DNA of 64,000 bases from Archegozetes longisetosus (lineage: Eukaryota; Arthropoda; Arachnida; Sarcoptiformes; Trhypochthoniidae): contig JAEMBT020000009.1 of NCBI GenBank assembly GCA_018873245.2, positions 2,332,001-2,396,000 of the forward strand. Direction: 5' to 3'. Positions within the stretch are counted from its first letter, which is position 1. Each line of letters begins with the position of its first letter. The position numbers were made by a program, and so were the translations under genes. The notes beneath the pieces were generated by a model that was not told where the DNA came from, searched no databases, and was given only the letters and a program-made list of their open reading frames with translations. Of this stretch, positions 44,345 to 55,859 are shown in pieces.

Positions 44345-45680
44345 AATTGGGATTTTTTATTTAAATATTTCATCCCTATTTCATTAAATTTTTAGATATT
44401 TTAACATTTTATTAATTTTATTATTAGTTTTTCGAGCATTTTTTTACTAAGATTACATTTATTCATATAAATTTATTTTAGATAATTAAATTAAATTAAA
44501 CTTCTACTCTTGTTCTGGTATAAAATCGTATAATATATTTAAAATTAGATTTTAAAATTTTGTGTTAATTAAAATTTTTTTTTAATTATTCTATTTGATA
44601 TTACATATTGTTGAAATTTTGATTATATTTTTGCTTTAAAAATTTATACCTATTTACCTTTCTTCATTAAATTTACATTATTCGGTTAATTTACCTCTTA
44701 CACTAAATATTTCATTTGTTTTCATTAATATTAATTTTTAACAATATTATTAAACTATGTTTACATTGTTTTAATTATTATAAACTAATTTTATTTGTTC
44801 ACTAGGCTACTCCTTTTGATTATTTTTTATATTAATATGAACTTTAATTTTTCGCATAACTATTTTTGATATGAATTATTTTACTTGTTTTGGTTCAGCA
44901 AATATATTTATATAAAATCAGTTTTTTACAACTTTTCATATTCGTGGTTTTAATTTATTGACTAGTTATTTTTGTTTTTGACATTTGATTTTTTAATATA
45001 AGATTTTCAACATTATAATTTATATTTTGCATTTTATTTAATTGATTATCATAATTTAACTCATTCAATTAAATTATAATAATTATATTTATATATTTAA
45101 TTTGCATATGTTTCAATTTATATTCAGAATATTTTAATTAAGATATTATTTTCGTGTTAGTTTTTTAAATAAAAGTTTTTATATATCTAATTTTGATATT
45201 ACCATTTGTGTTGCTTGATTATTTCATTTTATTTTAATATTTTTGTATCATTATAAATTTGCTTTATTGGTTATTGTTAAATACATTTTACGAATTAATA
45301 TTAATCAATTTTCAATTTTAAATCAGCTTATTGAACTTGCATATACAATAAATGAAATTTTTAGTTTTTAACATTTTCATAAATAAGTTAAATAAGTTTA
45401 TTTATAACATTTTGTTTCAATTTTTAACAAACTTCTTAGATGAAATAATTTTATTTTCATAATTTTTTGTTTTTTACTGTTTTATCTTGAATTTTATCTA
45501 ATTTTATATCAAATTTTAGTATATATTTGATATATAAATAACTGTTCGATTTAAATGTCTTAATAATTGTCTATTCATATAGTTATTTATAATTCTAAAT
45601 TTGTTTCAATTTAATTTAATAATTTATTTTATTTTATTTTCTAAAACTGATTTATAATACTTAAACTTACATTACTTTAA
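44345..45680. other. Very AT-rich stretch, nothing recognised
   Basis: About 1.3 kb of T-rich sequence with no open frame and no clear repeat structure. Confidence 0.6.
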
Positions 45681-47129
45681 AGGAGGGGAACCATAAGGCG
45701 ATATTTCGGGCGTAGAGTTTTGACCACTTTAAAAGATGCATATATAAGGGATACATATTTTATTTTAAAAGTTATCCCTGAATTCAAAACGGCTTGGAAG
45801 ATAATCTAATTTAAGTGAAAATTTTTTTCAATAGGATCTATGGGAAAATACCTATTTTCAAAAGTTAATTTAACCCCCAGTCTCCCCTTTGATTTTAACA
45901 AAATTTTTATAGTAAATAGGGACACAGAGGAAGATGTTTTTATGAAAGTGTCAATGTGGATCAAGAACTTTATCATATCTAAAATGTCAATTAACTCCAT
46001 AGATTAATAGAGGACATTGCAAAAAGTCTAGGACCACTTCCCATAGTGTTGGTTATTGAGCTATTGATGATCACTTAGAACATTGGCCTCGATGATGTCG
46101 TTTCTTCCCTAGCAGTGTGCGTCACTACACTACTGAGCTGACGTGAGACGCGCGCTTCCGAATGGAAGATCGTGTAAGTCTCGGTCGAGTTAAAGGCGTC
46201 ATCTACACCAATGCCTTTAGCCCCAGCAAGGCTCAAGGGAGTAGTCTAGACATCGAATCCTACCACTTCCATCATATTTTATTCATTTTCGCTATCACTA
46301 TCATCATCATTAATTACATAGTTATTAAATCTATTATTAAGATATTCTGCATTAACGCGAATTGGCTCATAAGATCGAGCATATCCAAGAAACCATATTA
46401 GAGTTGTTACATGCGAGCACATGTCAACTGTTCGCAGCCCATTTTTACAATGACATACAGTATAACTGATTACTCGGTGTGCTTCTCTATTAAGAAGGAA
46501 CAAGGTCTGTAAACATGCTCAACATAGTATCCTACACTTTGTTTTAATTGATAGAAACCTAATGTTAAATATTTAAGGTCATTTACCACAAGCCGAGGAA
46601 AGTTTGTTAATTCATTAGTCAACTTTTTTGAATTTCGAAGACGATCTATCAAGATTTTGCATAAATCGCATCGAAAAGGGTCATCCATAAATTACGTCGA
46701 AAGGATCGTCCACAAATCACGAAAAAGGTCATTCATAAATTACGTTTAAGGCTTTTAATACCTGGTCTGTACTTAAAAAAATCTGACTGATATAAACCTT
46801 AAGATATTATTTCGAATTTGACAATGATTCTAGATATGATAAAGTTCTTGATGCACATTGACACTTTCCCAAAAAACATCTTCCTCTATGTCCTTATTTA
46901 CTATAAAAATTCCGTTGAAATCAAAGTGGGGGCTGGGGGTTAAATTAACTTTTGAAAATAGGTATTTTCCCATAGATCCTATTGAAAAAAATTTCACTTA
47001 AATTAAATTATCTTCTAAACCGTTTTGAATTCAGGGATAATTTTTAAAAAATATGTATCCTTTATATATGCATCTTTTAAAGGGGTCAAAATTCTACGCC
47101 CGAAATATCGCCTTACGGTCCCCCTTCTT
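45681..47129. mobile_element. DNA transposon with about 320-bp inverted ends
   Basis: The ends (45681-46005 and 46820-47129) are inverted copies containing GGCGATATTTCGGGCGTAGA and a long shared GATAAAGTTCTTGATC-type segment. They are too similar to be chance. The centre holds a broken SWIM-like frame. I cannot define a target duplication with confidence. Confidence 0.75.
46279..46688 (-). pseudogene. SWIM-like zinc-finger protein fragment of a transposon
   Basis: Two overlapping frames join near 46490. The first has a leucine-rich LTLGFYQLKQSVGYYVEH. The second has VCHCKNGLRTVDMCSHVTTL, a CxC...CxH zinc signature, then WFLGYARS. Similar C-terminal segments occur in transposon-encoded proteins of many insects. 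I do not name the superfamily. No catalytic part is present. Confidence 0.55.
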
Positions 47130-47800
47130 TGTGATTTAGAAATATTAAAACTAGTAATACCTGGTTTTAACAATTGTTATTCTTAAAGCCATATTTAAAT
47201 TTCACTTTAAGTATTTCATTAAAATTAATTTTTTTAAAGTTCCAAATAATTCTTGTCAATGTATTTGGCCTCATTTTTAATTTTCCTATATTATTTAACT
47301 TGTTTTATTATATATATTTTTAATTGTTTTTGAGTCGAATATCATTTTTTGATTTAGTTAAAATTAATTAACACAATAATTCGTTGATAAAATCATAGAA
47401 CTTTTTAATGATTACAATAATTTTCTCTTATTTTGTTATAATTGCTCTTTGAAGGATAAATTTTATCACGATTATTTTTGCTATATCAAAATCTATAAAA
47501 TTAAGAGCTATAATGATAGTAATAATATAATAGGGAATAGAGGACGAGTGATATTGTTATAAGCACTTTATTGATATAAATATTTTTAAATAATAAAATC
47601 GTTTTGGCTTTACTTTAGTTTACGCTACCTAACGGATTTTTCTGAAAATTGATATTTAGGGGTTTTAAGGTACGAGGAATCCATATTTGATGGTCCCAAG
47701 AATCGGTAATTAATAGTTACCTAGATATAAAATCCACATATTTTTTAACTTGCGACCTTGGTATCCACTCCGAAGCCCCTAACCTAACCTAACCACACAA
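47130..47800. other. AT-rich flank and short 5' leader of the plus-strand R1 element
   Basis: No gene is seen. The last 30 bases contain CCTAACCTAACCTAACC just before the ORF1 start. Confidence 0.55.
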
Positions 47801-47801
47801 A

Positions 47802-48866
47802 ATGGACGATGTAACGAGCGACACGTTTGTTTCTCAGTCTGAGAAAATCTATAAAATTTTTATGTCTACAGCTAGTAGCTGTGGAAATTTGTCTTCTGAG
47901 AAAAGGTCTAAGATGATCGAGTGCATCACACAACTGGTATCGATCATCAAATCTCAAGAGTTAATGGTAAAAGAAGTGAAAAAGGTTCTTAAAGTGGAGT
48001 TTGACGCAATTGCTACAAGTGTAAACACACGTTTCAATTTAATAGCTGAGAAAACTTCAAAAAAAATCATGCGACCGCTGTACAAACTGGAGCCTCTAAA
48101 AAGGTCAGATTCTCACCTATAAATAATACTAAGAATTGTAATTAAGCCGAAAAACCCTGAAACGAAATGTAAACAAACGATAGATGCTTTACGCACTGCA
48201 GTGAAAGAGCATCCGAAGTGTATTAATATATTAGAAGTCAAAAACATCGAAAGAGGGAATTATCATCAAATGTGCCACCGATCGAGATGTCGAGGAGATT
48301 AAGAATATTGCAAAAGACAAGCGCAAAAGCATTGAAGCGATTGAACCGAAACGGCACCATCCAATGATTGCTGTTTACGGCGTAGACAGTGATGTGACGA
48401 AAGACAACATAATCGATGAAATATTAGACAAGAACAGAGAAATTATAGAGTTTTTCGATCAAAACTCTTTAGAATTTGTAGGAGCACATATTAAATACAA
48501 GGCAAGCTACAGATCAAATCGACGACACCAAAGAATACAGTCATCGAGAGGTGAATCTGATCCGAACGACAGACAAATATTTGTGTTAGAAGTGAGTCCA
48601 TAGTTAAGAAAAATTATAAATAATAAGCGATCACTACTAATTGGTTGGCGTTCGTATCAGTTCGAAGAACGCATAAACATAATTAGGTGTTTCAAATGCC
48701 AACGTTTCGGCCATATTAGTCATAACTATCCGGAAAGTGAAGAAGTGTGTGGGAAGTGTGCGACCAACAGTAGCGTTAAGCCTGATTATCTAAAGTGCAT
48801 AAACTGCAAACGATATAACGCTTCGAAGTTTGCGACAAAAAACTATCGACAAATCACTCGGTTCTA
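47802..48866 (+). pseudogene. R1-clade retrotransposon ORF1 (plus-strand copy)
   Basis: It starts MDDVTSDTFVSQSEKIYKIF, with frame breaks near 48120 and 48350 and a stop at 48601. After a coiled, lysine-rich N-terminal part comes RQIFVLEVSP. The zinc knuckles follow: IRCFKCQRFGHISHN, then CGKCA...CINC (48690-48810). It acts as the nucleic-acid-binding coat of the retrotransposon in living relatives. Confidence 0.85.
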
Positions 48867-48924
48867 ATCGACAAATGCGAACGACTTAATCGTATTAAAA
48901 ATATTATTCAGCCCAAAATTCGTT

Positions 48925-50714
48925 ATGAATAGAGCTAACAAACAAATATTAAAATGTCTTCAAATTAATTTGCAAAGGAGTAAACATTCAACTAGTGCTT
49001 TGTCTAAATTTATTGAAGATGAATCAATCGACATCGTGTTTGCACAAGAACCCTACGCTCTTGATAACGCCGTTAGTGGCCTCCCACTAACTCTCAAAAC
49101 TCTTCAACTCCAAACGGAGTGCCAAAAAGTGCAACAATCATATGTAATAAAGACATTAACTTTATTGAAATCTCTTCCTAAGCATCAAACATATTAAATA
49201 CAATAATAGTTGAGTTTAGTGGCAGTCGAATCGCATTTTACAATATGTATTGTTCGCCGTTTAGTGATCTCAACGTAGAAATTGATTCTTTACAAACAGC
49301 TATCGACGCTTTAGGCATTAATAAGCATGTAATAACTATCGATTCAAACGCACACTCACACGTCTGGTATAATACATATAACGACTTAAGGGGCGAAATA
49401 ATATTAGACTTTGTTTCGGGAAATAATTTTATCATTATAAACAACAACGAGACAATAGCGACATACGAGACGGCGAACGGGAGGAGTAATATAGACCTTA
49501 CGATCTGTTCGGCGAATCTGACAAATAAATTAAAAAACTGGAAAGTTTTAGAAACAGAAACGCTTTCTGACCACAATTACATTTACTTTGAGGTCAATGA
49601 ACTCCATGTCGTCGACTAGTGCCCAGCCATTACTTGAAAATACAATACCAAACGTGCAGACTGGGATAGTTTAAACCACGAAATGGCACCGATTTTAGAT
49701 CAACTCGAAAATCGGCTTTAATGTGTCACCAATCAGAGTGACGTCGAAAATATAATCAACAAATTTAACAAACAACTAGCGATACAATGTACAAAACATA
49801 TACCAAAGCATAAACAATCTGCATACAGAAATCCTAATAACTCATGGAATAATGATCTGACTAATTTAAGGGCAAAGGTAAATAATGCACGCCGTAAATA
49901 TTAATGAAGTCGAACCGATCGCCGAATAGAACTAAAAATTAACTATCTAACTGAATGATATTAATATAAAAGCGCGATAAGTAATGCAAAACTCAAAGCA
50001 TGGAATACATTTGTGAGTGAGAGTACACGCGAATCCCCGTGGGGAATAGTATATAAAATCAGTCGAGATCGAATTAAGCACAACAATATAACTGAACTTC
50101 AAGATCGAACCGGAAACATAATCACAGATAAGCGACATATAGCACAAATCTTAATTGATTCTTTATTCCCCTCTGACTCATATGAAAGCGATGACGAATA
50201 TCATAAACAGGTTAGACTGTATGTGTCGACTGTATATGAATGCACGCAAGATGATATCCCGTTTACCATGAATGAAGTAACCCGCATAGCCAATGAACAA
50301 AACCCCAAAAAAGCTTCGGGAATTGATGGCATTACTGCAGACATAGTTAAGAGTTTGCATCAACTGAATGACGAGTTTTTTGACAAAACTATCTAATAAA
50401 TGTTTTACTCTGCACTACATCCCGACTGCATGGAAAATGAGTGCAGTAAAAGTCGTACCCAAACTGGAGAAAATGGACTATCGAAACGGCTCATCATTCA
50501 GACCCATTGGTCTTATATCAATTTTTGGTAACATTTTCGAGAAGTTATTAATTAATAGAGTAGTATATTTCATGCGAATGACAAACCAAATTAATGACAA
50601 CCAGTACGGATTCTGTCCTCAAAGATCTACTGAAGATGCACTGCATAGAACTGTAAATTTCGTTAAAAAATCACTTGAACGGAAAGGATTTGCTCTAATA
50701 GTTTAATTTGATAT
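48925..50714 (+). pseudogene. R1-clade ORF2: endonuclease and RT start, truncated
   Basis: Pieces: endonuclease start KCLQINLQRSKHSTSALSKF (48925-49190), endonuclease core with TIDSNAHSHVW and the ETLSDHNYI box (49245-49619), a linker, then RT (50013-50396, NPKKASGIDGITADIV; 50368-50706, FRPIGLISIFGNIFEKL, NQYGFCPQRSTEDAL). It is cut at FALIV-stop-FDI, inside the first catalytic block of the RT, by an LTR. Several frame changes mark it as dead. The remaining RT is not in the window. Confidence 0.88.
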
Positions 50715-50994
50715 TGTAAAGTCTGGATCTTTGATAGGAGCGTGTAAGAAATCAAATTTAAAATATAAGCACTTTATTAAACATAACCACAATACAATTA
50801 CATAAGATTTCACAGGATTTTAACACTGAGAAAAAGAGCGAAAAATTTAGGAAAAGCACAACATTTTATAGGAACAATAGGCGTGTTAAATTGGAAAATG
50901 CTTTACAATGATAGGTTAGATCTTATAAGGTCAATAGCACACTTGGCTAAGATTGGAAGATTTTATAACTAGGACATACTTAGGCAGGTTTTAA
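50715..50994 (-). repeat. Truncated LTR (family LTR-3)
   Basis: About 280 bp is some 90 percent identical by eye to the first 280 bp of 53050-53538, in the same orientation. It ends abruptly where the capsid cluster begins. It starts directly after GATAT in the R1 RT. Confidence 0.85.
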
Positions 50995-51719
50995 GAGTTG
51001 AGATATACAGATGAAGCAATACTTCGAAAAAGATATTATCCTTCTATTGATCTATTGATTTCAGACATAAACAAAAAGCTTAGAAATTTTGAAAAAATCA
51101 TTTTCAAAGATGTGATGAAAAGAGCACCATCGTTGAGATACGATCCTATTTATAACCGATTATTTATAATAAATGGAATATCTATCAAGAACGACTCTTT
51201 TCTATCCATCACTTCCTGAAGAACTGGAGCTCATGCTAGGATTAAGAAATGAAACCACTGGGGGGCTTATTTCCTATTTTTATGATGAAGAAAGTGGAAG
51301 ACTTTTAGCAGATAATGAAGTCAAATTGAATCGTAATATTTCATATGATAATCCAACGGGTGATAACGTTTACCCGATAGAATTCGAGGCTCCGTTTTCA
51401 GTTCAATCCAATGTTAGTAAGCTTCATATATTGGTTTACTGCTTTATAGTCAAACCTGTTTTGACCGGGAATATGCAGACTAATTTATTACGTCAGGTGG
51501 AAATCCTCGGAAGATTAAATTTGGTGAACAATGTCTTTTGCGTTTCTTGGAACCTTTTTACCATTAATTGTTAGTCATGAATTTGATACCATTGAAATAG
51601 ATATAAAAGACGACACCGGGGAAACTATTCCATTTGATTTTGGCCGTTCAACTGTGACACTCCGTTTCCGTAAAAGGCCAAAAGATGGGCTCAAATCCCT
51701 TCACAACCTATTACGTTAA
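50995..51719 (+). pseudogene. Polinton/adintovirus-like minor virion protein (penton-like), frameshifted
   Basis: Three frames follow one another: 50998-51216, 51173-51571 and 51531-51719. Together they look like one protein lacking its N-terminus. Features include RYYPSIDLLISDINKKLRNF and YPSLPEELELMLGLRNE, then LHILVYCFIVKPVLTGNMQT. A C-terminal block FDTIEIDIKDDTGETIPFDF ends in TVTLRFR. Proteins with this last block accompany the double jelly-roll capsid gene in Polinton/Maverick-type elements of arthropods; penton identity is inferred. It may be the single-jelly-roll vertex protein. Two frame breaks are visible. Confidence 0.6.
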
Positions 51720-52163
51720 CCAAGCAGGATCTGGCATAGCAGGATATTCTGGCTTAAGATACCAAAAAGGCCATGGTTTTTCGGTCGCCTCCTTTCTGGA
51801 GCTGTTATGCCTATCCTCAAATATCTTTGTAAAAAAGCTATAAATACAGGTATAAATATTGGCACAGACTTACTTCAAGGAGACAATTTCAAGACAGCAG
51901 TGAAGAAGAAACTTAAAAACACAGGTCTAGATATCGCAGATGATGCATTAGAAAAAGTACGGAACTTTAGACAAAGCGGGTCTGGCAGAAAGAGAAAAGT
52001 GCACGGAAACGGATATCAAATAAAAAGAACGTCAAAAGAAAAAAGCCTTCATTGTTACAACTGCGAGCGTTGGCAGAAGGTCGCAAAGCTCTTGAAAAAA
52101 GAATTATCAAAAGAAATAAGACATCGAAATTGTCTTTATTTGAATAATGTCTATTGTAAGTGA
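51685..52163 (+). pseudogene. pX/pVI-like small basic virion protein, one frameshift
   Basis: It starts MGSNPFTTYYVNQAGSGIAG, overlapping the end of the previous gene by 35 bases. It has a glycine- and tyrosine-rich GLRYQKGHG stretch, then a frame change in a T-run near 51766. The frame then continues from the MPILKYLCKKAINTGINIGT segment (51807) through a basic SGSGRKRKVHG tail. A GxxYQxGHG motif next to a hydrophobic, basic helix is typical of the small core-like proteins (adenovirus pX/pVI-like) encoded upstream of Polinton capsid genes. It ends 17 bases inside the capsid gene. Confidence 0.6.
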
Positions 52164-53049
52164 AGCCTCGCCTGTTGTTACATTACCAGAACTTGATTTG
52201 TATGCATTGCCTGCTGTACAAACATCAATAGAGTCTACAATTCAAACTGATCATAGACCGATAATTCTAGTGGACATATTGATTTTGTGGTTCAAACGTC
52301 TGCTAATGAATATATCATTCCGAAGGAAATACTTTTAAACGTTCAACTGAGAATAATCCTTTCAAAGACAGATAAGTCGGAAGTAGTGGCAAACGATTGG
52401 AACAATGTTTCTATTGTAAATAATTTTATGAATTCCCTGTGGCAACAAGTCGACTGTTTCATTGGAGATACACAGATTACAACATCTTTACAAACTTATT
52501 CTATAAAATCTTATATTGAAACAATGATTAGATTCAGCAACGATTCTAAAAAGTCTTTCCTATCCGGTGCAGGATGGTTTAGTGATGAATTGTGGTATAC
52601 TCCACACAAGCCTAATACGATGAGAACGAAATATATAAAGCATGTTAGCCCTTGCGGCGTATTGCCCGATAAAGACAAAGAAATTTCAATAGAAAGAATT
52701 TATGACCTTTATGGCAAACTGAACTTAGATATAGCATTCCAAGGACGGGCTATACTTGGTGGCTGCAAAATAAGAATTAAATTGGTGCCAAATCCTGTCG
52801 AATTTTACATGATGTGCTCTGAAGATAAAATTATTCCGAGGACCGAATTTATTGAAGTCTCACTCAATCTCTCTAAAGCTAAAGTCAGTCAAGATATTGT
52901 GTTTGCACACCATAAAGCTCTGGAAATAACTCCTGCTAGATATCCTATAACAAGATGTCCAGTGACTACAACGAAAATTAATGCTGGTACTCTAAATACT
53001 TCACTTGAAAATGTAATTAATGGACAGCTACCAAGAAGATGCTTGATAT
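52147..53049 (+). pseudogene. Polinton-type major capsid protein, C-terminus removed by retroelement
   Basis: It starts MSIVSEASPVVTLPELDLYA with TQTDHRPI-type wording close to the C. elegans F54H12.2-like proteins, a Maverick-derived capsid family. A frame change occurs near 52263-52280. The frame then runs open from 52287 to 53054 with VNNFMNSLWQQVDCFIGD and LSGAGWFSDELWYTP. The last readable block is NVINGQLPRRCLIL. The LTR of the retrovirus-like element begins at 53050, within this block, so roughly the last 100 residues expected for the family are displaced beyond the window. Gene order and overlaps fit a capsid operon-like cluster. Confidence 0.7.
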
Positions 53050-53538
53050 TGTAAAGTCTGGATCTTTAATAGGAGCGTGTACGAAATCAATTTTTAAAAT
53101 ATAGCACTTTATTTAACATAACCACAAATTACATAAGATTTCACAGGATTTTTAACACTGGAAGAAAGAGCGAAAAATTTAGGAAAAACACGACATTTTA
53201 TAGGAACAATAGGCGGGTTAAGTTGAAAAATATTTTACAACGATAGGTTAAATCTTACAAGGTTAATAGCACATTTAGCTATGATTGGAAAATTGTAGAT
53301 TTAGGACATACTTAGGTAGGTTTTAAGAGATGAAATATGCTTACTATCAGCTGTCTTCATAACTTTTACAGTTGAGACAAGCATGTGAAGATTTCTTTTG
53401 TACAAATGAAAAAGTAATCTTTAAGTCAGTAATAAATGTTGACATATAAGGTGAGTTATGAGAATTAGAGTTTAGAAATATAGGTTATTACAAAATATTA
53501 TGATATAGGTCTAATTAGGAAACTAAGACGTTATTACA
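53050..53538 (-). repeat. 3' LTR of the retrovirus-like Gypsy element (family LTR-3)
   Basis: On the minus strand it starts TGTAATAACG and ends GACTTTACA (489 bp), with an AATAAA signal at 53108-53113. A polypurine tract adjoins its start. The sequence on its left is the interrupted capsid gene, ending GATAT. Confidence 0.88.
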
Positions 53539-53540
53539 AT

Positions 53541-53552
53541 ACCCCCACCTTA
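53541..53552 (-). other. Polypurine tract
   Basis: AAGGTGGGGGT on the minus strand, two bases before the LTR start, as expected for plus-strand priming in retroelements. Confidence 0.75.
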
Positions 53553-53947
53553 TGTTACACGACTCTGTGTAACGCGTTATTGGTTTACATAAATTAACGT
53601 GAAAGTAGATTTAATAACAAAAGCAAAAAGAACATTTCTAAATTATAATAGCATTTAGTTTACAATATTTAGACATTATTTGTCAAAACAAAAAAATTAT
53701 CCCGCAATAATAAAAAAAATTATATAAAATGATATTTTTTTTTTTTTAGATATTTAAGACTAAGTTTGACATATAAAGAGGTAGTTAGTAAAAAATAAAA
53801 GTAGTAGTTATATAAATTTTTATATGTATTTTATCTTTTTTTATCAATATTTATACTGGATTATTTATTCCATGTTTATACCTTGCCCAATTAAATAAAG
53901 AAAAAAAATAGTATAAAATGAATAGTATAAGCGTCAAACTTGAGGTA

Positions 53948-54400
53948 TTAGCGATGATATCCATAATATGGCTGTGAGGTAAGGCTTGAGGTATTATAGC
54001 ACCCATTCGTGCTATTTGAAGGGTAAATGGAAGTTTGAACACCATTTTGAACTTTCGTTGATGAAGTAGAAGCTTGTTGTCTATTGAAAATGATGTTTAG
54101 GATGGCGGAACGAATATCCCTGATCATCGTGCTGCTAGTAGTAAGATGGATGACAATATCCGTGATTGATCTACCCAGTTGTCTTGTTGGTTCTTCATCT
54201 GGATTCTGCATATTCAATAGTTCGTTTATGAATAAAAGTTGAGTCCTAATGTTGTCGGCGATTCCTCGAAGTTCATCTATTTCGGTAGGAACTGTTCGGT
54301 GTCTATACGGTGTAAATGGTTTTGAAACATCACTATGCCTATGTCTTCGAATTCTATCTGACATATTGACTATAAAAGTTTTAATAATAATGTTAGACAA
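53948..54400 (-). CDS. Small ORF between env and the 3' LTR (150 aa)
   Basis: An open frame starts MSNIIIKTFIVNMSDRIRRH; the second methionine at residue 13 is an alternative start. It has an arginine/histidine-rich N-terminus, a helical middle (ELRGIADNIRTQLLFINELL) and a serine/threonine-rich tail. It lies in the element's sense, downstream of env and its tandem repeats. I recognise no family. It could be an accessory gene of the element. Confidence 0.4.
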   Translation of the reverse strand: MSNIIIKTFIVNMSDRIRRHRHSDVSKPFTPYRHRTVPTEIDELRGIADNIRTQLLFINELLNMQNPDEEPTRQLGRSITDIVIHLTTSSTMIRDIRSAILNIIFNRQQASTSSTKVQNGVQTSIYPSNSTNGCYNTSSLTSQPYYGYHR

Positions 54401-54724
54401 GTAGTAGATTTATAGTTTAGTTTTACATAATTCGTTGCTAGCACGAAGTAACTGTGTTTTGATTATAATGTAGAAAATAGATGACGTTTCGGCGAGTCTG
54501 ATTCTTAAAAATCAGAAATTGTTTATTAGATGAGACGCGGTGAACAGGTTTTATACGGTTAAGAAAATATTTGATGTTAAGTTTTCTCAAATGAAAAGTA
54601 ATGGTAAGTACTATAGACTTAGTAATGTGTGTCTGTCATAGCATAGCACGAAGTTACAGCGAAATAGTTCATAATGTGGATGATGGATGTCGTTACGGCG
54701 AAACTTTTAATATTTTATATGTAT

Positions 54725-55850
54725 ATATAAAAAAATTAATTAATTAAAGTATTCGGATTATAACTGGTCACTATCAAAATTTGTGGATATAATCAGAGTT
54801 TTATGTTCTATTTATTAGAGAAATTTGAGATTGTAAAAGTATATGGTTTAAAAGATATTTATATTTTAATTTAAGTATGTTTAATTTTTTTTAATGTTTG
54901 TTTTGGTTGTTAGTTATATGTTTGAATGTTAGATGGCGTCACTGTAAGTCCTTAATATTGTTGATAAAAAAATTAATTTAAGTATTCGGATTATAACGGG
55001 TCACTATCAAAATTTTGTGGATATAATCAGGGTTTTAGGTCCTATTTATTAGAGAAATTTGAGGTTCTAAAAGCATATGGTTTAAAAGATATATATATTT
55101 TAATTTAAGTATGTTTAATTTTTTTTTTAATGTTTGTTTTGGTTGTTAGTTATATGTTTGAATGTTAGATGGCGTCACTGTAAGTCCTTAATATTGTTGA
55201 TAAAAAAATTAATTTAAGTATTCGGACTATAACGGGTCACTATCAAAATTTTGTGGATATAATAAGGGGTTTTAGGTCCTATTTATTAGAGAAATTTGAG
55301 GTTCTAAAAGCATATGGTTTAAAAGATATATATATTTTAATTTAAGTATGTTTAATTTTTTTTTAATGTTTGTTTTGGTTGTTAGTTATATGTTTGAATG
55401 TTAGATGGCGTCACTGTAAGTCCTTAGTATTGTTGATAAAAAAAATTAATTTAAGTATTCGGATTATAACGGGTCACTATCAAATTTTTGTGGATATAAT
55501 CAGGGTTTTATGTTCTATTTATTAGAGAAATTTGAGATTGTAAAAGTATATGGTTTAAAAGATATATATATTTTAATTTAAGTATATTTAAAAAAAATTT
55601 AATGTTTGTTTTGGTTGTTAGTTATATGTTTGAATGTTAGATGGCGTCACTGTAAGTCCTTATTACTGTTTATAAAAAAAATTAATTTAAGTATTTAGAG
55701 CTTAACGGATCACTATCAAATTTTGTGGATATCATTAGAGTTTTATATTCTATTTATTAGAAAAATTTGAGATTCTCAAATCATACGGTTTAAAAGATAT
55801 TTATATTTTATTTTAAGTTTATCTTCGTTTATCGAACGTTATTTATAGTA
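54725..55850. repeat. 236-bp tandem repeat, about 4.7 copies
   Basis: Successive units are spaced 233, 236, 237 and 236 bases (marker AGTATTCGGATTATAACGGG) and differ by a few substitutions and T-run lengths. The last unit is more diverged. They lie inside the element, between the small ORF and env. Confidence 0.92.
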
Positions 55851-55859
55851 GTAGCGGTG

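Noticed and set aside
44345-45680. Mitochondrial-like or satellite sequence in the very AT-rich stretch
   Set aside because: No rRNA, tRNA or mitochondrial protein pattern and no regular period could be seen.
50715-53538. Capsid genes as cargo of one LTR element, between two LTRs
   Set aside because: The two LTR copies differ by about 10 percent and the left one is truncated. The right one is adjoined by a polypurine tract and env/pol on its far side, so it belongs to the element on the right. The capsid sequence is the interrupted target, not cargo.
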